64,000 nt of DNA from positions 218,332-282,331 of the forward strand of contig NZ_JAGGOI010000006.1 in NCBI RefSeq assembly GCF_018614585.1, given 5' to 3'. Numbering within the stretch: position 1 is the stretch's first letter; every line of letters starts with the position of its first letter. The stretch is from Streptomyces sp. ISL-1 (GTDB lineage Bacteria; Actinomycetota; Actinomycetes; Streptomycetales; Streptomycetaceae). The notes beneath the pieces are model-generated. The model did no database searches. It was given only the letters and a program-made list of their open reading frames with translations, and was not told the DNA's origin. Below, piece by piece: positions 46,133-53,490 of this stretch. Made by a program: the position numbers and the translations under genes.

Positions 46133-49100
46133 CGGGCACCTCCGCCGAGCTCGATCGACAGCCGGCCGAACTCCGGCCGGTCGGGGTCGTTGTCGCAACG
46201 CGCGATCTCCAGCGGGCCGAGCCGCAGCACGCCTGCCTCCAGTGCCGTGTCATCGAGTGGATCTTCATGGAACAGCCGGCGCAGCCGGGTCACCGTTACG
46301 CTCTCCACGCCCTGGACGGCCGCGGCCACGGCCACCAGGCGGCTGAGCCGCACCGGTTCGCCGAAGCTCAGCGCGTCGGGGTGGAAGAAGCCGATCCGTC
46401 CGCCGGACAGCCGACGGCTGCCCAGCAGCCGGTAGAGCTCGGCGAGGATCTGGCCGTGCTGATGGCCGGGCGCGGCACACACCGTGAGCGCGATGTCCAG
46501 CGGCACCGACCTGGCCGGTCCGACCACCAGGTCGTGGCCGATCCGGCGGTAGCTCTCCAGCGCGTACGACACCGAGTCGAGCAGCTCCGGGGAGGCATCC
46601 CCCGTGCCCTGCGCGTCGACGGCGACATGCGCTTCCTGCACACTGCCGGTCCAGCGGATCTCGGCCGCCGCCCGCTGCACGCCCGGCAGTTTCGACGCCA
46701 GCGCCGCGTAGTCGTCGGCGGTGACGGCCCGCAGCCGGGTGCGCTTGAGGTCGAGTGGCGCCAACTGCCGTACCTGCTCGATCGGTTCGGGCTCGGTGCC
46801 GCCGACGGCGGGCAGCGGATTGCGCACGCCCGCCACCGGCGTCGGGTCCCCGGCGTCCGAAGCCTGCGGATCACGGCACAGGACGAGGTGGTTGATGGCC
46901 TCCGCGCCCACATTGCCGGCCGTGCCCCCGCCGAGCCGGTAGTGCAGCTCGAGCCGGGCGCCCGGCCGCGGACGGGCACCGTGCCGCCCGTCCCCGAACC
47001 GCAGCGCGATCCGGCCGTCGTCCTCCAGCTCGCCGACGAAATGCCGCTCGCGCGGACCGGAGTCGAGCAGATCCCGCTTCGGAGTCCACAGCTCGTCGCC
47101 GTCAGCGATCGTCACCGCGGGCAGGGCTGCCCGCGGATCCTGTACGAGCGCCGCGGCAGGCCCCCGCAGCGCCGGCTCGTCCGGGTCGAGCCCGGCCGCG
47201 TACTGAGGACCCCAGGTGTGCGTGATCTCCCACGCGACACCGTCATCGAGCACCGAGCCCGCCCGCGCCCGGGCGCTCAGCACCTCGATCCGGCGCAGCT
47301 TCGCGGCCATCAGCCGCTCGCTGCGGTGCAGCAACTCCCGCAGCGCGCGCACCGGATGGCGGCGCAGCTCAAGCCGTTCCAGCACCCGCAGCCCGAACAG
47401 AACGGTCAGCTCGGCGATCTCCTCCTCGGTGAGCCCGTCGCAGTCGCGGGCGCTGCGCCACAGCTCCACGAGCCGCTGCCGGACCCGGCCCGGAATCGCC
47501 GCAAGCCGCACGGCCTGCCCGGCCGACACATGGCGCGGCTCGGGGAACGGCACGGACTGGACGACCGGGGAGCGCTGCAGCAGCGGCCGCAGGCGCGGCC
47601 GGATGCCCGGGTAGACGACCTGCGCCAGCAGCGTCTCGAGCGCCTCGGCCTGGGCGTACGCGGTGCCCGGCACGACCTTCTCGCGTCGTCGGCCCGCGAG
47701 TTCCAGACCGAGACCGGCGCGCCCGGTCGCGTCCTCGCCGACGACGGTGAACAGCTCCCGTATCTGATCGGCACTCAGCACCTGCCCACAACGGGTCTGT
47801 TCCAGGCGGGAGTTGATCAGACCCGCAGCTGCGTTCCCTTCATCGCCGTCCCAGCAGCCGAAGCCGGACGGATCGCAGGACCCGAGGACGGCCGGCCCGG
47901 GCGGCACAGTGACCGTCTCAGGCGCTGAGCCACAAAACGTCAGCGACCGGCCGTGGTCGACCAGCGCGACATTGCCACGGGCCACGCTCACATCCTCCAC
48001 CGGCTCGCACCCCGGGCCGCCGCGCGTCGACAGGCAGACAGGGAAGGCGAGCGCGTCCTCAGGAGCCCAGGTGACCTCCAGGACAGGCTGGTCGGTCAGC
48101 CGGTCCACGCCCGGGGTGACGGAGGTGAGGCGTACGGCCTGACGGTGGGCCGGGTCGGCGTCACCCGGCGTACCGGATCGCGCCCCCAGCACCTCCTCGA
48201 TCAGCAGCAGATCGCCGGGGGAGAGATCCAGCGTCCTCACGGCGCACTCCTCGTCCGCCCAGGCATCCCGCAGCGTCGCCGCGGTGGCCCCCTTGGGCAG
48301 CGAGCACACCTCGTCGCCCCAGGTCCAGAAGCGGATGGTGTTGTGCTCGGGGCGCAGCACCAGCGGCGCTCCGCCGACGACCGGCTCGAACACCTCCACC
48401 GAGCCGCGCTCGTCGAGCACGGCCAGATCCCGGTCGTCGATGACGGTGCCGATCTCGGGCCGGTCGCGCGGCCCGAGCGTACGGACGTCGACCGCGGCGA
48501 AGCGGAAGGTGCCGGGCGCCAGCGTCAGCGCCCGTACGGTCTCGAGCGCGACGAACGCGCGCGCGTTGACACCGTCGTGCATCGGGTAGTCGATGAGCCG
48601 TACATGACGGCGCACCGAGACCCGGCGGCGTGCCGTGTCGAGATACGCCTCCGTCGCGACCGCGTCCTGCTGGTAGCTGATCCGGTCCGCGGTGTGGGCG
48701 AGCAGTTCGACCAGCGTCGTGCCGAGGTCGGCGGCATTGCGCTCGACCCAGTCCGGGGTGGTCAGCGCCAGCCGGTCCAGAATGAGGCGGCGGATCGTGT
48801 CGTAGTCGCGCGCGGTGTAGTCGATGACCGGCGCGGGAGCGTAGTCGGGCGGGCAGTCCGGCTGCTCGTCCTTGCAGTCGAAGGGGGTGGGGCAGTCGGG
48901 CCGGAACTCGAACTCGGCCGAGAAGTACCGCTGGTCGAAGCCGGGAAAGGGCTCGGTGCCCGGCCGCCCGTACGGATCCGTGTCCACGACCGAGAGCCGG
49001 TAGCGGGTAGGGGCACCCTCAGCGGCAGCCGGGGGAGTGTCCCCGGTCCGGTCCAGCGTGACATACAGCCGGTCGTCGAGCTCGGGATCCTCCTCGCGCT

Positions 49101-49323
49101 CGACGGACAGCTCCACGGCTTCCATGGCCGTGATCCGGCGGCCGCCGTCGATGCGTATGTTCTCCGGGCACAGCCCGTGGGGCGCCTTGCCCAGGAAGGT
49201 GACGGTGAGGGTCAGCCCGTCGTCACCGACCTCGACCGCGTCCACACCGCCGAGCTGCGCCGCCCGGACCCTCGCACGCCTGCCGTCCGTACGGCATACC
49301 AACTCCTTGCTCGTACCGCTCAT
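46129..49323 (-). CDS. Baseplate J-like protein (Afp11-type wedge)
   Basis: A 1064-residue protein from ATG 49323 (MSGTSKELVCRTDGRRARVR). The segment FRPDCPTPFDCKDEQPDCPP is the cysteine-rich linker seen in Afp11-like proteins. It is followed by DYDTIRRLILDRLALTTPDW and LVELLAHTADRISYQQDAV, the conserved wedge dimerisation region. The C-terminal gpJ/gp6-like domain includes VGELEDDGRIALRFGDGRHG and LRAVTADDYAALASKLPG. Start and end are coupled to the gp25 and second J genes by four-base overlaps. Together they should build the baseplate ring that triggers sheath contraction. Confidence 0.9.
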   Translation of the reverse strand: MSGTSKELVCRTDGRRARVRAAQLGGVDAVEVGDDGLTLTVTFLGKAPHGLCPENIRIDGGRRITAMEAVELSVEREEDPELDDRLYVTLDRTGDTPPAAAEGAPTRYRLSVVDTDPYGRPGTEPFPGFDQRYFSAEFEFRPDCPTPFDCKDEQPDCPPDYAPAPVIDYTARDYDTIRRLILDRLALTTPDWVERNAADLGTTLVELLAHTADRISYQQDAVATEAYLDTARRRVSVRRHVRLIDYPMHDGVNARAFVALETVRALTLAPGTFRFAAVDVRTLGPRDRPEIGTVIDDRDLAVLDERGSVEVFEPVVGGAPLVLRPEHNTIRFWTWGDEVCSLPKGATAATLRDAWADEECAVRTLDLSPGDLLLIEEVLGARSGTPGDADPAHRQAVRLTSVTPGVDRLTDQPVLEVTWAPEDALAFPVCLSTRGGPGCEPVEDVSVARGNVALVDHGRSLTFCGSAPETVTVPPGPAVLGSCDPSGFGCWDGDEGNAAAGLINSRLEQTRCGQVLSADQIRELFTVVGEDATGRAGLGLELAGRRREKVVPGTAYAQAEALETLLAQVVYPGIRPRLRPLLQRSPVVQSVPFPEPRHVSAGQAVRLAAIPGRVRQRLVELWRSARDCDGLTEEEIAELTVLFGLRVLERLELRRHPVRALRELLHRSERLMAAKLRRIEVLSARARAGSVLDDGVAWEITHTWGPQYAAGLDPDEPALRGPAAALVQDPRAALPAVTIADGDELWTPKRDLLDSGPRERHFVGELEDDGRIALRFGDGRHGARPRPGARLELHYRLGGGTAGNVGAEAINHLVLCRDPQASDAGDPTPVAGVRNPLPAVGGTEPEPIEQVRQLAPLDLKRTRLRAVTADDYAALASKLPGVQRAAAEIRWTGSVQEAHVAVDAQGTGDASPELLDSVSYALESYRRIGHDLVVGPARSVPLDIALTVCAAPGHQHGQILAELYRLLGSRRLSGGRIGFFHPDALSFGEPVRLSRLVAVAAAVQGVESVTVTRLRRLFHEDPLDDTALEAGVLRLGPLEIARCDNDPDRPEFGRLSIELGGGAR

Positions 49324-49703
49324 GCCGGACCGCTCCCCTCGAACACCTCGTCGCGCCGGCTCGCGGTGGAGCGCACCACGTAGCGCAGATACACCCGGAC
49401 CACGTTCTCCTCGCTCACCACGTCCAGGGCTTCCACCTCGATCAGTTCGCCCAGCCAGCGCTGCAATGAGGCCTGCACCGACAACTCCAGGGCGGAGGCC
49501 AGCTCGGGGCTGTTGGGCGTGAAGACCAGATCGAGCAGTCCGCATCCGAAGTCGGGGCGCATCACGCGCTCGCCGGGGCTGGTGAACAGCAACTGCTCGA
49601 TGAGGTCGCGCACATGCTCGTCGTAGGCGGCATGCGCGGTACGTCCCCGCCGGTCGGTGCGGAAGGGGAAAGCGATGTCGCTCCTCGTCGTCCTCGTCCT
49701 CAC
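49320..49703 (-). CDS. gp25/GPW-family baseplate wedge protein (Afp9-type)
   Basis: A 127-residue protein starting at GTG 49703, whose bases overlap the upstream TGA (GTGA). The gp25 signature is clear: FPFRTDRRGRTAHAAYDEHV, then DLIEQLLFTSPGERVMRPDFGCGL with DLVFTPN, followed by a short beta sheet (VRVYLRYVVRSTA). gp25 proteins polymerise with the sheath initiator at the baseplate and start sheath assembly. Length is normal. Without the GTG start the domain would be truncated, which supports this choice. Confidence 0.93.
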   Translation of the reverse strand: MRTRTTRSDIAFPFRTDRRGRTAHAAYDEHVRDLIEQLLFTSPGERVMRPDFGCGLLDLVFTPNSPELASALELSVQASLQRWLGELIEVEALDVVSEENVVRVYLRYVVRSTASRRDEVFEGSGPA

Positions 49704-50071
49704 CGGGATGACACCCCCCGCGTCGCAGCGGCGACGACCGGCGGGCCCTGCGGCACCAGCGCGGCGCTGAAGCAGAGCGCGGACGTGCTGTCCATCAGCA
49801 CGGGCGAGCCGTCGATGAGCACGCTGTCGCGGTGCGGCGTCCAGCGGACGGTGGCGCACGGATGCGGCACACCGTCAATCGTGTGACGGCAGCCGCTGAC
49901 GACGAAGACATCCGCCGCGGTGGGCACTTGATGGCCGTCGATCCGGACGCCGGCCGACGGGGCGGAAGCGGGCACGACCCGGCCGCCGTGCGGGCAGCTG
50001 ATCGCCGACCCGCCGTTCACGAGATTCCCGGACAACACGATTCTCCCCGTTCCATTGGTCCCTTTGCTCAT
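49700..50071 (-). CDS. PAAR-like spike tip protein (Afp10-type)
   Basis: A 123-residue protein from ATG 50071, overlapping the gp5-like stop by four bases and the gp25 GTG at its end. Repeated beta-strand/turn units with glycine and histidine (SAISCPHGGRVVPASA, VSGCRHTIDGVPHPCATVRW and SVLIDGSPVLMDSTSA) fit the cone-shaped PAAR tip that sharpens the spike. Cysteines and histidines (C, H, C, H, C) could bind one metal ion at the apex. Position between spike and gp25 is as in Afp/PVC clusters. The sequence is divergent, so the call leans on context as well. Confidence 0.75.
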   Translation of the reverse strand: MSKGTNGTGRIVLSGNLVNGGSAISCPHGGRVVPASAPSAGVRIDGHQVPTAADVFVVSGCRHTIDGVPHPCATVRWTPHRDSVLIDGSPVLMDSTSALCFSAALVPQGPPVVAAATRGVSSR

Positions 50072-50595
50072 CGCTTCCTCGGCACGATCAGCCGGCCCTC
50101 GTTGATGTTGACCTCGTCCCCGATCAGCACGATGGACGCGCCCTTGCCGTTGCCGATGGTCACGCCCTTCTCGTCGATCTGGATGTACGCGCCGCCCTTG
50201 GCCTCGAGCAGAATCCCCGTGCCGCCGGGCACGTCCGACATCACCAGCTTGTGATCGCCCGGCGTCTGGATCACCACCGGCTGCGAGCCGGGCAGCTCCG
50301 CGGCCGCGCGTGGCGGCAGCTCGGAGGCGTCCCCGTACCAACTCCCGGTCCAGATGGGGAAGCTGGGATCCCCCTGCTCGAACTCCATCCACACGCCCGC
50401 GCCGATCTGCGGGACGACGTACTGGCCCGCCTGCCGCCCGGTGAACGGCAGGCAGGGCAGCGCCCAGGTGGAGGCCTCGTCACCCAGCACGTCCGGGACC
50501 TGGGCCGTGATCCGGCCCAGCTTGAGCGGATCCTTGTTGTCGATCACCCGCCCCCGGAACTTGCCGAGAAACCGGTTGTTCGGTCCTGCAGCCAT
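50068..50595 (-). CDS. gp5/gpV-like spike protein (OB-fold plus beta-helix)
   Basis: A 175-residue protein (start MAAGPNNRFLGKFRGRVI). The N-terminal OB domain is typical of gpV/VgrG: DPLKLGRITAQVPDVLGDE, WALPCLPFTG, VVPQIGAGVWMEFEQGDPSFPIWTGSWYG (shown in part). A short C-terminal beta-helix, EAKGGAYIQIDEKGVTIGNG, completes the spike. In Afp8/VgrG this is fused to a gp27 hub; here the hub is a separate upstream gene, 25 bases away. It should form the trimeric needle at the end of the tube and carry the PAAR tip. Confidence 0.9.
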   Translation of the reverse strand: MAAGPNNRFLGKFRGRVIDNKDPLKLGRITAQVPDVLGDEASTWALPCLPFTGRQAGQYVVPQIGAGVWMEFEQGDPSFPIWTGSWYGDASELPPRAAAELPGSQPVVIQTPGDHKLVMSDVPGGTGILLEAKGGAYIQIDEKGVTIGNGKGASIVLIGDEVNINEGRLIVPRKR

Positions 50596-50620
50596 GCGAA
50601 GTTCTCCTGGTCTTTACGTC

Positions 50621-51760
50621 TTACGGACGCACTGTCCCGCTGCGGGCGATCAGGCCCTCGCGGGAGAGCGTGAAGTTCTGCTGGTACGAGCCGGGGCGCA
50701 GATTGTGGGTGACGGACTTGACGTAGTAGTCGCCGTCGTATGTCACGCCTGCTCCGCGCACGCCGACCAGCTCGCGCGGCCGCAGCACGTATCCGTGCCG
50801 GTTGACGTCGAGCTGCCCGGAACCGGAGATCGCGTCGGCGGAGGTCGCGGCGCGGCCCAGCATCTCCGCCTGGGCCTGTTCCAGGGCCTTCTTCGCGGTC
50901 CCGGAGAGCGTCTTCCGCTTGAGAGCGGGCGAGGCGCGGCGGCCGAGCGGCGGGCGCAACGGGCTGATGTCGGGCTGAGGCAGGAGCCGCGAGTCCCGCG
51001 TCCGGGGGTCCTGCCAGCGCGCCTGCGGCTCCTCGCGCGCTGTCCCGTCGTACGCGAAGGTCAGCTGGTCGACGGTGGAGTTGACGTCCATGTTGACGTT
51101 GAGCGCGTGCTGGCGTTCGCCGAGGCGCTGCTCGGGCCCCCAGAAGGCCGTGGACCGACCGGGGGTGGGCCCGGGGTCGAGGTAGAAGGTGTAGCCGTTC
51201 GCTCGGGCCAGCTCGTTCACGTACTGCAGATCGGTGCCGGTCTGGTAGTCGACGCGCACCTGCTCGTGGGGCGGCTGGTGCACCTGCTCGCGGAAGATCC
51301 GGGGGGTGATCCCGTAGTCGGCGTACTTCTGGAGAATCCGCTCGACGCGCTTGGAAGGGGCCAGATTCGGATACCGGTCGGTGCGCTCCTCCAGGTCCAT
51401 GAGCAGGGTGAGATCTTCGCCGGTGACGGTGAGGGTGGTCTGCCCCGGGACATTGCTCGCCCCCACCTCCTGCCGCACGATCAGCCCGTCCAGGACGACC
51501 GTGGGGGTCCCCTTGACCGAGGTGATGGCGATGACCCGGGTCTTCGGGTCGAAGAACCCCTCGGGCAGCAGCCGCTGAGTGATCAGCCCACGTTTGGTCA
51601 GGTCGAAGGCGAGCTGGAACCCGCTCCGTTCGCCGGCGGTCATCGTGATCTGCGCGGACAGCAGTGCCTCGGTCACCTCGGACGGCACGGGGCGGGTGAG
51701 CTTGGGACCCATGCGCAGGGTGAGATGTACGGGCCCGTTCCCGATGGGCTCATCAGCCAT
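50621..51760 (-). CDS. gp27/phage late control D-like hub protein
   Basis: About 379 residues from ATG 51760 (MADEPIGNGPVHLTLRMGPK), overlapping the LysM stop by eight bases. The central segment ADYGITPRIFREQ, then QTGTDLQYVNELARANGYTFYL and LDVNRHGYVLRPRELVGVRGAG, fits the hub fold of gpD/gp27/VgrG N-terminal domains. It joins the tube to the spike. A frame also permits ATG 51769. Separation of hub and spike into two genes differs from Afp8/Pvc8, where they are one protein. Confidence 0.87.
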   Translation of the reverse strand: MADEPIGNGPVHLTLRMGPKLTRPVPSEVTEALLSAQITMTAGERSGFQLAFDLTKRGLITQRLLPEGFFDPKTRVIAITSVKGTPTVVLDGLIVRQEVGASNVPGQTTLTVTGEDLTLLMDLEERTDRYPNLAPSKRVERILQKYADYGITPRIFREQVHQPPHEQVRVDYQTGTDLQYVNELARANGYTFYLDPGPTPGRSTAFWGPEQRLGERQHALNVNMDVNSTVDQLTFAYDGTAREEPQARWQDPRTRDSRLLPQPDISPLRPPLGRRASPALKRKTLSGTAKKALEQAQAEMLGRAATSADAISGSGQLDVNRHGYVLRPRELVGVRGAGVTYDGDYYVKSVTHNLRPGSYQQNFTLSREGLIARSGTVRP

Positions 51761-52103
51761 GGAATCCACCCGGCAGAGGAATATCGATCTCCTGCCCCGG
51801 TTCGGCAGTCAGTTCGCCCGGGTCGAGGACGGGGTTGGCGTCGGCGATCTGCCACCACTGGCCGGGGTCGCCGAAGTAGCGCTGCCCGAGGTGGTCGAGC
51901 CGCTCACCGCTGTTCACGGTGTGCGGCGCGGTCTCCTCGGCATCCGCGCTGAGCGGTGGCAGCAACCGCCGCTTGGTGTAGCGCACTTCGGTGCCGTCGG
52001 GCAGGCGATGCACGCCGATCTCAGCGTCGTGATACCGGCTGGTGCGAGGGTAGGGGTGGGCCCCGGGTATCGCGTCCAGCGCATTCTCATAAGGATCAAT
52101 CAC
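51753..52103 (-). CDS. LysM-domain baseplate adaptor protein
   Basis: A 116-residue protein (start MIDPYENALDAIPGAHPYP). A LysM-type module occupies about residues 61-110: HTVNSGERLDHLGQRYFGDP, then QWWQIADANPVLDPGEL and GQEIDIPLPG. Such small LysM proteins (gpX/gp53-like, or the C-terminal half of Afp7) sit at the tube-baseplate junction in phages and CIS, rather than binding the wall. It lies three bases after the tube-initiator gene and overlaps the hub gene. Confidence 0.87.
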   Translation of the reverse strand: MIDPYENALDAIPGAHPYPRTSRYHDAEIGVHRLPDGTEVRYTKRRLLPPLSADAEETAPHTVNSGERLDHLGQRYFGDPGQWWQIADANPVLDPGELTAEPGQEIDIPLPGGFHG

Positions 52104-52106
52104 GTT

Positions 52107-52772
52107 CTACAGCCCCCGTCCGAGCCCAAGTTCCGCCAGCCGCCCACCTCTTGCGGCCCTGGCCAGCCGCTCCTTCTGCGCGAGGTGGGCCAGATACAAG
52201 TCGGCCCCGCGATGCCCGGCCGGCAGGTCGCTCACGCTGAGAACCTTCATGCCGATGCCGAGGCTTGCCCGTATGGGGTTGAGGTTGACGTCGAACGCCG
52301 ACTCGTTGATCGACAGCTCGGTGAGCCGCACGGGCATGACGCGCTTGCTCCCCCATGTGAAGAGCGTCAGCGGCATCTCGATCGGGCTGATCTCGATGGT
52401 GCCCTTCTTGGAGAGGCGGCTCGCTTCTCGCAGTTGGGCTGTGGTCGGCTGCACGAGCATCTCGAGGGTGGCCAGCTGGGGGTGAATCCCGTCGGGAGCG
52501 GCGACCTCGAACTGATCGGTGGCGTCGATCTCGGCGGTGAACTTCCAGCTCTCCTCAGCCGGCCCCTTGAGACGCAGCGCCTCGTTCCGATCCCCTCCGC
52601 TGCCACCTCCACCGCTGTCACCGCTTCCGCCGGCGGCTTGGGGGGCTAGGGAGCGCTCGAGGGTGTCGGGGTTGAACTGGAGGACGATGATGCGTTGGGG
52701 GGTGCCGCGCTCGGGGTCGACGACGACGATGCCGGAGCGGATGGGCTTGGGTATGTCTGCGTAGCGGGTCAC
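52107..52772 (-). CDS. CIS tube-initiator-like protein (Afp7 N-terminal type)
   Basis: A 221-residue protein. RIIVLQFNPDTLERSL near the N-terminus is the diagnostic opening of the CIS tube/initiator family, in which the FNP motif is conserved. The segments ESWKFTAEIDATDQFE and HPQLATLEMLVQPT, and MPVRLTELSINESAFDVNLNP with the typical final helix pair, follow. A glycine/serine stretch (about 47-63) is inserted in a loop. In Afp7 this domain and LysM are one polypeptide; here LysM is the next gene. Its ATG overlaps the stop of the SMI1-like gene by four bases. Confidence 0.88.
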   Translation of the reverse strand: MTRYADIPKPIRSGIVVVDPERGTPQRIIVLQFNPDTLERSLAPQAAGGSGDSGGGGSGGDRNEALRLKGPAEESWKFTAEIDATDQFEVAAPDGIHPQLATLEMLVQPTTAQLREASRLSKKGTIEISPIEMPLTLFTWGSKRVMPVRLTELSINESAFDVNLNPIRASLGIGMKVLSVSDLPAGHRGADLYLAHLAQKERLARAARGGRLAELGLGRGL

Positions 52773-53452
52773 AGGCGTTCCTCGAGACGGGCGCGGAGGT
52801 CCGTGTAGTCGTGGTCGGGGAAGAGCCCGGGAAACACATCGAGCATCTCTTGCATGTCGTCCGCGACCTCGATGAAGTCGTCATCCTCGAACGAGACATC
52901 ACAGAACAAGTACTGCCAGCCGATCGTCCCCTTGGTGATAGCCAGGGCCTCAAGATACTGGCAGTAGTCGACGTCCAGCTTGAATCCGCCCACGTGGAAG
53001 TAGTGGTGCCAGATCTCCGGGTTTGGCGTGCCCGGACGCAGGCGCAGCGCTGTGAAAGCTCCCGTGCCGCTCTCGGGCTGATCGTCTATGACCCGAAATT
53101 CCCGGTACAGCTCCTTTTCGGCCGACGTCAGACTGTCCAGATCCGTAGGGGGAGCTTCGGTGGTCGCGACGTCCGACATATGCATCACATTGAACTCACC
53201 GGAGAGTCGATTGGGTGATGTCTCAAGACGCCAGCGGGCCGAAATTCGCCCGAAGCGGAGAAAGCATGTCTTGAGCCGTGGATCCAGGACGACACCGGTG
53301 GTTTCGGTGAAACCGGCAAATGTCGCGTCGACATCCGCGCGCGCCGGGTCGACAGCTCCGGGTTTCGCCGCGTGGATGCGGATGTCAGGTGCTCCCTGCA
53401 GTTCGCCCAGCACGTTCTGCAGACGCTGTTCACCTGCTGTCAGATCACTCAT
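52769..53452 (-). CDS. SMI1/KNR4 (SUKH)-like protein, candidate immunity protein
   Basis: A 227-residue soluble protein directly after the giant DUF4157 gene (38-base gap). Segments ARADVDATFAGFTETTGVVLD, SARWRLETSPNRLSGEFNVM and, at the end, DYCQYLEALAITKGTIGWQYLF resemble the SMI1/KNR4 superfamily, a common immunity fold against secreted nuclease toxins. It carries many acidic residues (EDDDFIEVADD), suitable for mimicking nucleic acid in a nuclease site. Its base composition is visibly lower in GC than the structural genes, like the toxin tip beside it. It is coupled to the tube-initiator gene by a four-base overlap. An alternative is a CIS structural or chaperone role; I rate the fold as moderate and immunity as inference. 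Confidence 0.55.
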   Translation of the reverse strand: MSDLTAGEQRLQNVLGELQGAPDIRIHAAKPGAVDPARADVDATFAGFTETTGVVLDPRLKTCFLRFGRISARWRLETSPNRLSGEFNVMHMSDVATTEAPPTDLDSLTSAEKELYREFRVIDDQPESGTGAFTALRLRPGTPNPEIWHHYFHVGGFKLDVDYCQYLEALAITKGTIGWQYLFCDVSFEDDDFIEVADDMQEMLDVFPGLFPDHDYTDLRARLEERL

Positions 53453-53490
53453 GGGATGCTCCGTTCAGTCGGAGATCGCCGGCGCGGCCG

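Noticed and set aside
42389..46435. Plus-strand open frame of about 1348 codons opposite the baseplate J gene
   Set aside because: Antisense to a protein with recognisable baseplate and LysM motifs; composition is typical of a GC shadow.
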